The notes under the pieces were generated by a model. That model did no database searches. It saw nothing but the letters and a program-made list of their open reading frames with translations, and was not told the origin of the DNA. A program made the translations under genes and the position numbers. A DNA stretch of 64,000 nucleotides from contig JAMYGW020000010.1 of the NCBI GenBank assembly GCA_025617375.2, positions 310,001 to 374,000 of the forward strand, given 5' to 3'. Origin of the DNA: Acarospora socialis. Its lineage: Eukaryota; Ascomycota; Lecanoromycetes; Acarosporales; Acarosporaceae. Positions 38,949 through 51,700 of this stretch are shown here, piece after piece (position 1 is the stretch's first letter; every line of letters begins with the position of its first letter).

Positions 38949-40531
38949 GAGAAAGCTTGATGAATAAGATGCTAACTAGCACACCAGAATGAAAGGAGAC
39001 TGTGTAGTCGTTCAATGTAGAAAATTGGACCTCACGTTCCCCAAAGGCAGCGGTGATGGACGATATTAGAAGAGATCGAGATGCAGACTCTGAATCAAGG
39101 ACCAGTCCTCGAGGGTCCTCTCCCGCTCACCTCAAGAAGCAATTGCGGTGCACCCCACCTTGAAACTGGTCTCATAACTTGACGGTACAGTACGCCGGAC
39201 CGAGCCAGAATGTATGGTAACGTCGAGCCTGGGTGAGGGTTGGCGCATTAATCCCGCAAGGCAAGACCTACATGCTGATAAGCAGGCTTTCACTTCCCGC
39301 AACCAACGAAATAGAACACCCTACTTAGTTCTGTACAACCTTGGTCCCCGTATTTCCAGAGACATCACATATTGATATGTGCAGATACTGTATGGTACTG
39401 CCGGCGAGACATCGAAAACTTATTTGTTGCTAAGCCGGCAGATTTGACCCGTTCCGAACGCACAAGAATCGTTTCCTTGCGGCTGAGCTGCTAAACTTTG
39501 CCTTCCCCATTAATTATCCGCTAACTGTTTCCCTTAAGACATGGATCTCTAATCTTGTATTGCAAGTATTTGCAAATAGTCAATCAGAGTCTCTGCAGTG
39601 GTCCATAAAAGCTCAAGATGCTTCAAAGTGTAGGGCGCCAGAAGCTTCTGTTCCACTGAAGTGCAATTGAATTAAACGCAAATCTCAACTATAATCATCT
39701 TAAGAGCTTGCTTAGGGCGAAACCCTAGACACAGGCGCAAGTGAAGCATAAAACCAGCAGAGGACCCACCGTATAGAGAGAAACCACACCTGGCACGAAC
39801 ATGACTTGCCTGTCAATAGCTTCCTCACACTTCTGAATGATGAACATTTAAGCTGCATACATAAAACCTAATCACTTGAAGGTGGTTGGTCGTCGCCGCT
39901 CTCAACACCTCGCCATCTTGAGGGGGATAAGCTCCGCAAGCCCTCCCCACGGACAGGCCAGATGTTGAGAGTTGCACAGGAATCTGAGGCATGCAGCATG
40001 CACATGCTGTGCACACTGAAAGGGTAGAAGTTACACCCAACCAAGACGCAAATCGGAGTGGGCAGAATACACTTTGATGTAAACATTGCTCCACAGGGGC
40101 ACGAGATGAGCAACCACGCAACGTTGTGGTTCTGTGATTATGTGGTACTCGCTGTAAGGTGTCAACTTTGAAAAGTTGATGTGCGGGGGCTAACGTGTAG
40201 CGTGCTGATCTTGAACCCGCCCACTGTTTTGAAACTAGGGCATGTATGAAGAGATCCGCGCAAGATGTCAGACATTATTGCAACATAACACGCTTGATTG
40301 GGTATACAAGACTGTCATATCCGTATGAGCACTACTCACACCATGAATAAGCCAGATGCATCAGGAATCCTGAACCCGTGTGGACCCGCCAAAGCTGGTA
40401 GATAAATTCAGCAAGATTCCTGCCTGGGGAAATAGGTCGCTGCCCATTCTCACCATCATCACTGAATCAAGACTTCACGCTTAACCGAAAGATCCTACTT
40501 TAAACAATCCATCTCATCCTCCACCGCCAAG
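38949..40531. other. Divergent intergenic region between UstYa-like gene and peptide precursor
   Basis: 1.58 kb without a recognisable gene. It lies between the starts of two divergent genes, so it may hold a shared promoter. Just before ATG 40532 the context CCGCCAAG is a good fungal start context and a C/A-rich leader (40440-40530) precedes it. The frames at 39825-40121 (minus) have no family signature. I looked for more UstYa-like HxxHC motifs here and saw none. Confidence 0.4.
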
Positions 40532-40853
40532 ATGCATTCCACAACCCTCTCAACTGCTCTCGTCGTCAGCTTGGCCTGTGCCGCCGTAGCAGCACCTGTG
40601 AATCCAGTGATGCTGGCTTACGACGTCGACGCTCCGGCTAAACGCTCCGACGATGTCATGCTGGCCTACGGCGTGAAGGCTCTTGCCGAGAAAGAAAAGC
40701 GTGCTCCGACAACGTGATGCTGGCCTACGATGTTAAAGCTCCTGCTGAGAAGAGAAGCGCTCCGACGACGTGATGCTAGCCAACACCGTTTCAGCTCCTG
40801 CTGAGAAAGACAAGCGCTCTAACGACATCAAGGCTCCGGCAGAGAAGGAGTAG
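40532..40853 (+). pseudogene. Secreted Kex2-repeat peptide precursor (RiPP-precursor-like), frame-disrupted
   Basis: ATG 40532 opens a 61-codon frame: a signal peptide (residues 1-21, MHSTTLSTALVVSLACAAVA then A), then repeats. Unit 1 is VMLAYDVDAPAKR, unit 2 SDDVMLAYGVKALAEKEKR. The frame then stops at 40715-40717, but the DNA repeat continues: unit 3 (SDNVMLAYDVKAPAEK) is in another frame from about 40705, and unit 4 (SDDVMLANTVSAPAEKDKR) and a short unit 5 are in a third frame, ending at TAG 40851. Compared with the repeat, two bases are extra near 40701 and one is missing near 40753. Alternatively a 52-nt GT..AG segment (40701-40752) could be removed, rejoining units 2 and 4 in frame, though its splice sites are weak. 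Lys-Arg ends of units are Kex2 sites. No WC..W pheromone motif, so not an alpha-pheromone precursor. Architecture matches dikaritin precursors such as UstA. Confidence 0.65.
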
Positions 40854-41199
40854 GTAAGGTATGGCAGCTTACTTTACAGTACAACGCCAGCCAGGAATAG
40901 CGAGGTACTTTCAGGTCCAAGCGGGGCAGGGCAGGGCAGGGTATGGCAAGCAGGTTCCGCCCGGGAAGGGCATTTGCATGAGCCGATTGGAAGTAGGAGA
41001 ACATGGTCATCTGTTATATTGAGCACCGTCATTACTTCATTAGTAATCGTCATCCCATCAACAAACTGCATAAATTCTCAATTAGAGATTCTAAAGGAAT
41101 AGTATATACATTATACTTGTAGATTTCTGCTCCAGGTATCTGCCCATGTTTAAGGGTGTTTGACTTAAGGTACCTAAGGTAAGGTAAAGTAACACTGAC
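40854..41199. other. Short spacer between the precursor and TIR copy 2
   Basis: Contains three tandem GGGCA units (about 40922-40940) and an AGGTACCTAAGGTAAGGTAA-like repeat at 41168-41188. No gene seen. Ends at the target duplication ACTGAC (41194-41199). Confidence 0.35.
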
Positions 41200-42469
41200 T
41201 ATGGTGAACAATAATGAGGTTACTGACACATCAAATTTTTTTCAAATTTTCACAAAGTGTTAATGAATATTCATCATTAACAACATATAGTCATAGATTA
41301 TAGTAGAGAAATCATGATCTATAAGTAAATAATTAACATTCTCATTGTTGTACAAACAAATTCATCAACTACAACAATGATCATCTTCATTTCAGTCATC
41401 AATGATATAACACAAGCATAGAGAAACAGAGTAAATACTTTTTAGTATGAAGACTGATTTGAAAAACTGATTAAATGAAAATATATGATAATGAGTTTCA
41501 ATTCAACAATGCTCAGATACAGATTCTGAAGAAGTGAAAAAATAAAATGAAAATTAAAATATAACTGAAAAAAAATTACATCATGATCAGCATGCTGCAG
41601 CAAACTTTATATATTGAAATAATTATTATACAGTTTCAATTTGTACAATCTACAGCAATATACAACATTACATATTACTGACATTTTTTTAACAAGAAAA
41701 AGAACAAAAAAAAATGTACTGACTGTGATAAAGAGAATAGTTCATTTCAAATATTATTTTCTGAAATTTAAGTTATACAATATTAATGATGTATAGAAAT
41801 GTATTTTTATATTAGAAAATTTTTAAAATATTTACAGCAATTATTAATGATATGATCACATGATCAGATGTAATCACAATGTGAATATTAAAATTAATAA
41901 AATCAAAAAAAAAAAAAAAAAGAAACAGAAGAAGCAGATGATTTGAATGCATTTGAATTGTATGATTTAAATATTAATTAAATATTTTAAATAAAAAATA
42001 AATATGTATTAATACAACAAAATAATAAGCTGTCAAGAAGTGCAGTATTTTAACTGATTTCATTGTTTTAATTAGTTTTAGTGTCAAAATCTGAATTGTA
42101 TAAGTAGATTAAGTTGACTGCAGTTAATTTATTTAACTAATCAGTCTGCACAGTCAATAATAACAACAGTGTATATTTTTAGCACAAGTATTCTATATAT
42201 CTTTCAATATAAATACATAAATCATTTTTTGTAATCATCAATTCTCATATAATACATCAACAGACTATCATCTGAAAAAACATCAAACTCTGTAGCAGTA
42301 AAGTTTTTTAAAATTATTAATTAATTTTTAAATGATGTATCTTTTTAATATAGAGATTAATAGAGAATTTTAGAAATAAAATTGTATAATTTACTCAAGA
42401 TGAATTAAATAATTAAGTAATATTCAATTTAATTCTTTAAGAAAACTTCTTTTTCTGTTCTTTCTTTTT

Positions 42470-43300
42470 AATTTTTATCTTTGTATTTTTATTGATCTTT
42501 TTCATTTTAATCTCTTTCAAATTATATAATTCATTCTTTACAAGAGTAATTAATCATAATTCATATGTATGATTTATTTTAATGCAATAATCTCTCAATA
42601 AAGTCAAGACATTCAAAATCTTTATGACTGCTTTGTTCTCAATATATTTCAAATTTATCTTAATATTTTATGCAACTGCAAAACAAAAAAGATCATAAAA
42701 ATGTTGTATAACTGAAAAATGTTTAATTTCTGAAAAAATGTTATTTTATATAAAAGATAACAGATCATCAATGAAATAATTGTTCAACAAAAATGTACAG
42801 CATTGTTCTGTACAATATCAAAAGATTTAAGTTAAAAAAAGTTTGTATGAATTGCAATGATGTTAAACTTCAAATTACTATATAATTCAAACTTTCTTAA
42901 CTTTTTTTCATCATCAGAAGTTTATGAGAACTTTTGTTATGCAAGAATAATGATTGTGCAATGTTTAAAAGTTTAATTATTGATGATTACTGATAAAGAA
43001 GTTGTATGATTACTCAGAGCTGTTGTGTCAGCATGAGTTCTTTGATTTTTAACAGCATAAGTTGCTTAAAATACATGATGATTTACAGCTTATCAAGCAT
43101 TTTCTTTATGTCTGAAGAGAGAGTTTTGAGTTGTATGACTGAAAAAAAAAACATTCAAATCAATGATGACAGAGAAATAAGAATTAATAATGTCACAATT
43201 ATAAAAACAATATTTATATTAAGCAGAGAAGTATTCAATAAAATGTACAACATCTTTAAGAATGCAATGTGAATTTTATAATGATGAAGAAATCATTTTG
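42470..43300 (-). pseudogene. Second conserved minus-strand frame of the TIR element (unknown)
   Basis: Downstream of the transposase on the same strand, a frame can be followed with stops limited to TGA/TAA. It contains SHTTQNSLFRHKENA near 43135-43090, DDEKKLRKFELYS near 42905-42870, then a frame change and a second part ending in a Lys-rich segment (LVKNE.YNLKEIKMKK) near 42540-42470. The same words occur in copies 1 and 3; in copy 3 a solo LTR interrupts it. I do not recognise the family. It could be an accessory protein or a second domain of the transposase. The 88-codon plus-strand frame at 43006-43272 overlaps it antisense. Confidence 0.4.
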
Positions 43301-43347
43301 TATAATCTGAATTATCTAAAAAGAAAAAATATTTGCAAACAAAAAAA

Positions 43348-45111
43348 TCACAATTTCTGAAGATAGACATTCAACATATCTTTTGAGTTAACATCAGTGA
43401 GCATTTCATTTTCAATAAAACTTGCTTCACTGTCATTTTGTATAAAATTTTTACTTAACTTATAATGTTCATTACATTCAATCAGTTCTCTGTTTTGATA
43501 TACATAATCTTTATGAGATTTAGCAGATTCTGTCAGAATTGAATGTATTTTGAAGACAATATGTGATTGTATAATAATATATAATTATTTGTACATCTCA
43601 ACATAACATCATGAATCATCAACAAAAACATTTTCTGCTTTTACATCTTTCAGAACTATATTTAATGTTTATAATTGTAATGTAAATCACTTAAGAGTTG
43701 CAGCAGAAAGATATTCATCAACATTTTTTTAGTCAGTATCTATTGTATGATTAATTGTGATAAAGACTTATCTCAGTCATTATATAATGTTTATATAATC
43801 ATCATTACTTCTTCATTCACTCTCAACACATAATTCTCAGTGTTGATAATTTTTAAACAATGATATAACATTTATGAACTACTCACTACTGAATTTGATC
43901 AATTGAGTTGTTTTTGTATGAAATGAATGTTTTATAATTTCATATAGTTATGAACTTCTCATTAAATGATGAACATATACAATATCATTAATATGATGTA
44001 GTCTGCAAGACTGATATCATCTTAAAGATCTTGCTGCATAAAATCTCTGAAAAATGTCTATATAAGTTACTTAGTAAATTGTACAAAATAATATCAACAT
44101 AAAAATAACTTATTCATCATCAAAACAGTTAACTTTTGATCAACTGACTTCATCAAGCTTCACTTTGTTAATTTGCAGTGCTGATATCAAAGAAATAAAT
44201 CATTGACAGTTGTGTATGTTTATTTGCAGTCATACAACTCAGTACATAATAAACTTTTATACATAATGATGTTTTCTTGTCTCAATCAGAGTACAAAATT
44301 TGAGAATATGCTTTCAGATTGTAAACAACATTCAGATACTGATAAAGCACATTGACTGTTATATAATTTGATACATTAACATAAATTCATGATAAATATC
44401 TGAAATAAACATCAATTTCAGCATAGATCTTGATGTTTCAACAGAACAGTTTGTCATGATCATCAATAGATTATAGATAATTGAATCTTGACACAATATA
44501 TTCTTCATATTGATGTTAAAGATCTTTCATATGATGAATGTGATCTTGAGAATTTAAATGTTTAATCATATTAAACAAACAATTTCTAATACAGCATGTC
44601 AAAAAGTGATTAGAAATAGAATCAGAATGATATATTGACAGATGTTGAATTTTTTTGTATGAAAGTAAATATAAAGCAATTTTCATTTATATTCATTAAT
44701 AACATCAGTATTTAACTCTTTCAATACAAACTGTATCATCTCTTCTTTTATTTCTTCAATATTAAACAGAGAATGTTAATGAGTCATTTTCATCTCTTTT
44801 TATAATTATACAATTTTATACAATTCAATTTCATGTTCTTTCTTCTGCAATACATGTAGTATTTAAATATTATTGAGATATACTTCATAAAACAAAACAA
44901 CAATCTTAATTTGTAGTTCAGAAGTATCAATGATTTTAATTCTCTTTGAGATTTGTTATTCTTGCAATCTTTGCTCAATTATACAATAACTACAAGTGAT
45001 GTTCAACTTATCTTGAAGTTTTCTGCTAATATTTTGATTAAAGTGATTTTCTTAAAACAACTATATAATATAATCTTTGCAGAAGTCAAGATTCACAGTT
45101 TGTGCTGATAT
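43348..45111 (-). pseudogene. DDE (integrase-like) transposase of TIR copy 2
   Basis: Same frame as copy 3, with the start codon changed to ATA. The open fragment 44978-44790 reads in a different frame from the protein, an effect of composition. Stops are TGA or TAA at Trp/Arg positions. Domains are described at copy 3. Confidence 0.7.
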
Positions 45112-46760
45112 TATGAATAATGAATTTTATTTGTATAATTTAGAAATTAAAATTTGTGTAATTGTGACTGTGTATATTATTACATAAGCAAGAAAATTGA
45201 AACTTGTGTAATTAAAATCATGTATATCTTTACATAAGCAAGAAAATTGATTTTCTTTCTATAATATTAATGAACTACAGTATTGTACAAATTGAATACA
45301 ATTATATTAATTATAAATTTAATCTACTGATTTACTTAACTTCATTATTAATATAACTACTAGTTCTGAGCACTGCAAAGAAGTGTAAGTCTTGTTCAGA
45401 TGTCATAATAACTTATATAATTAGATGAGAAATAAAAAACAAAAATCAACAAAAAAATTAAAAAAAATTCATATGTATTTATCACAACACAATAACATTC
45501 TTCAGTAATGATTCATCTTTATGTTCAGCAGACTCAGAATTTAAACTTAAATGATGTTCTTTAATTATTACAATATTATCATTATTTTCATCAACAACAT
45601 TCTCATTGTTATTTTATATGAAGCAGCAGACTGCATAATTACATTATTTGTAATTTTCACATGTTTCATCAAAATGTTCTGCAATGCAACAATATTCTGA
45701 AAAAAGTCTTAAAACTGACATATATTGCATGCATATTTATTTGATTCTTTCACAAAACTGAATAAGAATGTCATTGATATACAAAAAACAGTGTGTTGAA
45801 ATCTGCTGTAAAATAATTATATTTTGTATAAACTTCACAAATCATTTAAAAAAAATTAAAAGTCTTTTATTCTGTGAACTGTGAACAAAGAAAACAAGCT
45901 GTTACTGTTTTATTAAAAGAATAAAATTCTGTTGAATGACAGTGACAGTAATGACTGCATTGTATATGATAAAAACTCTACATTATACAATCTGTTAACA
46001 TCAATGTATCAAAATTATTTCTGTATACTTATATGATGATTGTGATCAAAGTTGTAATAATAATGAATTTGAAAATGAAAGTAAAAATAAAGTTAAATAA
46101 AAAGCAGAGCATCAGTTGTACAAAGAACTTCATTATTGTTTATTTAATAAAACTGTACAGTTTGTAGAATCTATGAATTAATTTAACAATTTATTATAAT
46201 TTAAAGAATTACATTTCTTTTTGTTCTCTTCTTCACTAAAAAGATGTCAATAATATTTAATGTAATATATTGCTGTAGATTGTACAAATCAGAATTATAT
46301 GATAATAACTTCAATATAAAAAGTTTATTGCAGTATTAAAATCATCATTTGATTTTTTCTCAGTCATAACTTTATTTTCTTTTCATTTTCTCACTTCTTC
46401 AGAATTTATGTCTGAATAATGTCAAATTAAAATTCACTGTCATATATTTTTGTATGATCAGTTTCTCAGATCAATCTTTATATTGAGAAGTATTTATTTC
46501 ATTGTTCTGTATCTACACTATATCATTGATCACTGAGATAGAAGTGAACATTCTTGTAGATAATTGATTCATTCATACAATAATGATGATGTTGATTACT
46601 TACTTACAGATCATCATTTCTCTATGTGTTTGTGAAAATTTGAAAAAAATTTGATGTGTTGGTAATCTCGTTATTGTCCACCGTAACTGGCGCCGAGCGA
46701 TAATACCTAACGTGTAGGTAGAATAAGTACCTAGTAAGACTCCCCTTTCAGACGACGAGG

Positions 46761-48548
46761 ATGAATACCTTCGATGAGCTCCGAAAAGAGGCAAGGGATG
46801 TAGTGGCAAGGGGAGGCTCAGCACTCTCCATCGAAGACGACCGACTTCACACGATACGGCGGGACATCTCGCTCGTGAATGTACGAAACATCCTGACAGA
46901 GGGTGATCTGATCAAGACTTTCGCAGTAAGACCGAAGCGTGTTCACGAGCCCCGCATGGTCCAGCCACTGAACATCTCCAGCAGAATCTCGAGAGTCTCA
47001 TCGTCGCCGAAGCATGTCTCCAGGGAAGTGATAGCACGCCGCTGGAGGAAGATGATAAGACTGCTCTTTCTGATTTATATGACTGGATTTCTTCTTTCAT
47101 TCTTTCAGGAGACGAGTTTGCTAGCAGGTCCGAGCACAAGCAGGGCAGGAAACCATGTCCCTCTTGAACGTGCTTGATCTGACAGCACCTTAGAGAGCAA
47201 TTCGGCACTCAAAGACGTCGAGCTGGCTCGTATATGCTCAGCAGTTGCAATTCGCGTTCTGGTTCTACTAAATTCTGTACTGCCGATTTCCAAGCACACG
47301 AAACCCCTAGCAGTGATTGTCAGTTTGGCGGCTTTTACGGATGAACGAGATGCCTGGGTGGCCGCCGAGGCTTGTCATACGGCGACAGGTCTCTTGCAAG
47401 CGTATTTGGATGATACGAAGCAAACCAAAGGGAGATTTCCCTCCGTCGTAGGCGCAATCCTGAAGGACCACATACGGCCGTTGTTCGCAAAGTCCAAGAA
47501 CCCCGCCATTGCGTCCCAGGGCCGAAAGAGCATTCGGACCGTCCATGCCGGCTACGATTCGACTGTCGTCGACCCAGAGTCCAGGCCCTGGAAGTATTAT
47601 CATCCCTACATTGTTTCGGTTTTCCGATGGATCCTACAAAATCTTGATGTGAGAGTGTTATCAGAAGAGTAAAGGTTGGATGGACTGATGTCATGCAGGC
47701 AGCCCTTGTGGAGGAGAACTGGCCTCTGATCATACCCCCGTTGCTGACCATTATTGACGACGAGTCAACTGATTACAAAACAAAAGGATGTGAGCTTATG
47801 ACGATATTGCTCAGGATAACCAGATCATCCACGCTGGCAAGAACAGGCCTGGGTGAAGTTTTCGAGAATGCCGTACTGCCATACCTTGCATATCTACCAA
47901 CACTGACCCCTGAAGAAGAATCCCTCCAGCTTCTGGGTGCAGCATACCCGGCCCTTGTTTCTCTAGTGCGTACTAGGTTCCCGGGACACATCGCTATCGA
48001 TGCCCGCAGAAAACATCTGGACAAAATCGTCCGGCAAGGGATACTGAAAGGGTACTACCACGCGAAGGAGCACGTCAAGATAACGGAGCTGTTGGTCGGC
48101 CAGATAACAGTGCTTGTTGATGAGATGGGAATATGGACGGCCAAACATCTCAAGGTACATATCAAAGACATCTGCGCGTACTATCAGTTCGCTCACACAG
48201 TGCATGCAGGATCTCCTGCCACTGCTCTCGGATGTGCTGTGTGCCCCCTTCGGATCGGCCTACCCTCCATTACTCCTAGCCGCGGTGAAAGCAACCCAAA
48301 GCCTCATCATCAGCTGTTGGCCTCGGATGACGATATATAGGGGCGACGTGCTCAGAGGTCTAGTCATGTGCTGGTGTAAAGTCGAGGAGGACAACCCCGA
48401 GGGTTCCGACACCATCAAAGCAGCTATAAAGGACACCATTAAGCTTCTGACAGCAGCGTTGGGCGACGCCCTGGTTACTGAAGCCGATCATGACAACCTT
48501 GTTCACGGTGACGAGCGCTTGTCAGAGCTTTTCAAAACCACTACTTGA
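46761..48548 (+). CDS. TTI2: TTI2-like subunit of the TTT (Tel2-Tti1-Tti2) complex
   Basis: Five exons give about 522 residues: 46761-46925, 46982-47127, 47186-47648, 47699-48154, 48210-48548. Introns 1, 3 and 4 have good GTAAG/GTGAG/GTACAT..CAG signals and in-phase joins; the second (47128-47185, donor GTCCGA) is less certain but is required to stay in frame. The protein is alpha-helical and HEAT-like. The block YYHPYIVSVFRWILQNLD, then WPLIIPPLL.IDDESTDYKTKGCEL, LTPEEESLQLL, KGYYHA and LLPLLSDVL are ones I associate with the TTI2 family. TTI2 works with TEL2 and TTI1 as an HSP90-linked cofactor for stability of PIKK kinases (TOR, ATM/ATR types). Starts 75 bp from the TIR copy 2 tip; converges on FIG4. 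Confidence 0.8.
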
Positions 48549-48792
48549 ATTTCACATGCAGGTTCAACGTTGTATTTGATTGCAATCTGATGCAGGTAAA
48601 AGCAGTTATCTGTAAGTATTGATTGTTATGCCAGTTTCTTCTAAACGCCAGGAGATGTCTAGACTCCGGTAAACACCGCACTCATGGGCTTGTTATCGGA
48701 GGCCCGGCACGGTGGAGCCCCTGCAGGAAAGAATCCGGAACAGATGTTGCGTGACAAATCGGAAGATCTACGAACAAAGACAGTGGTCGAGG
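48549..48792. other. Convergent intergenic spacer between TTI2 and FIG4
   Basis: 244 bp between two converging stop codons. It must hold both 3' ends and polyadenylation sites. No other feature seen. Confidence 0.4.
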
Positions 48793-51700
48793 CTAAGCAT
48801 TGACCAGCTGCTGTTTGAAGAGGGATTTCCCCTTCAGCCACTGACGATAGGCTTTGTATCGCTTCTTCGGCGCATCTGCCTCGGTAACGGTGAGAGGGTT
48901 ATCTGAGACTCGAAGAAACTCCTCATAATCCGCCATATCCTCCTCACTTGAGTTGAGCGTGGAAAGCTCTGCGGAGGGGAAGTAATTGTTGAGGTAGCTT
49001 AACAGCTCAGAGTCCGGATCATCTGGTATATCGGTTGTGACTACTAGTGGAAGGTTTAGAGGGTGGCTCAAGTAGCGCTCGTACTCTTCGGCTTCACTCT
49101 TCGTCATTGATGGATCGAGAGAGTTGTCGACAAACTGATCCAAGGTCCACTGTGCCATGGCCGACTTACTGGCTGGTGCGACGTCCGAGGGCGGAGGGTT
49201 TCCCTTGGGCTCATCCGTCGCCGATGTTGCTACAAGTGGTTTATCCTTCGTACTATTCTTGGAGGAAGAGATTTGCTGGACGGTTTTGGACCAAGGTTGA
49301 CTTGCCAATAGTTGGCGTCGTGCGGGGCTTGATGTTATTGATGAGGTTTCGGCAATGTTTTCGTTCTGTGGATCCGAGATCGCTCGATCCATTCTTGTTG
49401 CATCTCTCCTGTTAGGTACATCTTGGTCAAGCCCGGTCCGTAGACGAAATGGACTTAGGTCGTATCTACCTTCTTGCGTTGACCTTGAGGGAATAAATCT
49501 GAGCGTGGAGTTCATCCGATATGAAAAGATCTTCTGGAACGAGGACAAGGCTAGTGGTCGATAGTATTCGAGCCAGTAGTCATCCAATCGCGAATCCCAA
49601 TCGCGGTCCGGAGTGTCTCGAAGGGCCGTAACTGGCGGCATGACCTTTTCACGCAGGAAATCCGGTGTGAACCAATAGATATAGCTTCTGCGCTTTTTCC
49701 CAGACCACGCCATGGGATGGGCATGATGAAGGTAGTAATCTGTCGCCAAATCCCACAGCATCGGCTGCCCTTGAGCAAAGATGTAATTCCCAAGGAACAA
49801 GTTGTACGCTTCCTGGCGCTGGCCGTCGAGAAAGGAATTGTTGTAGTAGCGTTTGAAGCTTTCTACCATGTCCCTGGAATGACTCGTCCACTGATTGACC
49901 TTCCTGTACGTTTCCATAGTATTCACTAAATGTGAGCCACCGTATTGAATCGCAATCGTGTCGCCATGACCGTGATACCTTGCACTGGTCAGCTCCGCAC
50001 CCAGTTGCCCCGTGATTTGCGCCAGCTTACATATGTGTGAAAAGGTTTACCGCGTCGGTGTCGTAGTCGATAAACGTATCGCTGATGACGCCCAGAGCAT
50101 GTAATTGGTGACCTAGGGCTCGCTTGCCTATAACAAACTGAGCGGCATTCGTTCTATCGAGGCAGTCGATGCAATTCGTCCTTGCGACGCCGTTTTGCAG
50201 CTTTAGCGTACCCAGGTGACTTTCTCCGTTGCGGAAGAATCCTGTGGTTCCCATGACATCTTCCGCAATAGCCTCCAGTGTTCCAATAACGTCTTGATCA
50301 CGGCTGTATGCTTGTTAGTACAGGGGCCATTAAGGACTGGAGCGTCAATACCTCTTCGACGCCCGACTCATGTCCCAGTGCCTGTAGATGATCTTATTGA
50401 CGTCAGGCAAGAACTGATTGAGGTATTGGATCGCATTCGTATACTCATGCAACAGTTTCGATTCTCTAGGTGTTCGCTCGCGCGCCTGCAGGCATCAGCA
50501 TGTTTGTTGTCCGGGAGCGACACGCAGTATTACCTTGACAAGATTCAGAACAAAAATAGGTGACCCGTATCTTTCGAACAAGTTGTCAAAGTGAAGAGCT
50601 GCTGCGCTGTAGAAAGGGTCGACAAGGTTCACTACCATAATCAGCTTCCACATGTGTACAACTGCTGTTGAAGACGCACGTTCGATATCTGGTTTAGGAC
50701 TGACACCTGCATTGTCCTGGGTCCAATATAGTGGGATACTCCCCCTGTGCTGAACATAGGACGTGTAGTTCGGGCTTGCATAAAGCTTCGGCCCTGGTGC
50801 ATGGAAGGACGTAGTAAGCATCTCGGAGACTATCTGCTCGGTCTCAACATCGTTCGCAACATAGCCCTGGCACACCGATGAGAACACACAATTCGTGCTT
50901 AGGCACGTAATCTTACAAGATCATTTGCGCCGCGCTTCAAAAAGCGAGCTCCAGCGAAGAACCGTGACCGCCTCGCGATGATGATAATATATACAGTCCT
51001 TCCGTAGATCGAGATTGCTTCGGTAATTTAGTAGATCCATAGATCCATGGGACGAAACTCACCAGCTTGATCGATGAAACCGTGTATGATTGGCAGACAC
51101 CAATCATAGCTATTTCTTATGGTGCCCATCACGGGCATGAGAAGGTGGTGATTCCAAACAAACATCTCGTTGACATCGTGCCGTGCCGGAGGCCCGTGGT
51201 CTAGCTGTAAATTTTGCCGCTGACGAACAATGTTATGCTGCAGCGTTCGTGTCATATCGTAGGAATAGCTAAAGTAAAAGGAACGCGAAAGGTCGAGATT
51301 GCTAAGAATTCCCATAAACCTGGCCTCCTCTGGGTGCCTATCTACCTTGAGACGGGTCGATGAAGACGTGGCCAGTGGAACCAGTTCTGTACCATCTATC
51401 TGGTAAATATAATGACCCCCCAGCATAGCGACCTGACTTCGTTTGGTTATCAAGAGCATGTAATAGGGCCCTGTAAACCTAATGAAACCCAGAAGACCCC
51501 AAGGGCTGCACTTCAACTTCAGGCCGCCGGTACTTTTGTTGCCATCGTCGACTGTGTTGAGCAGCTGATTCATCTCGGTCTTGGTGTAGACCATTTCATC
51601 TTCAGCTATGCTTAGAACACTCTCCTCCACCGTTCGGTCAATCTTGAGGACTTTGAACCGGCTATCCGTGATATCGCCTCCAATGAGGTAATACCGGCTG

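Larger units (their letters stand above)
41200..46685 (-). mobile_element. TIR DNA transposon, copy 2, uninterrupted, 5486 bp
   Basis: Left tip TATGGTGAACAATAATGAGG; the inverted right tip is TACGGTGGACAATAACGAGA-like, with the inverted match running about 55 bp into TTTTCACAAA. The flanks ACTGAC (41194-41199) and ACTGGC (46686-46691) are a 6-bp duplication with one G/A difference. The copy is uninterrupted and so defines the length of the family. It carries the transposase frame (45111-43348) and the two other minus-strand frames. AT-rich; inactive. Confidence 0.9.

Noticed and set aside
40532-40853. Alpha-pheromone precursor
   Set aside because: It has a signal peptide and Kex2-type repeats, but the repeat core lacks the WC..GQ.CW pattern of Pezizomycotina alpha-pheromones and instead has VMLAY.
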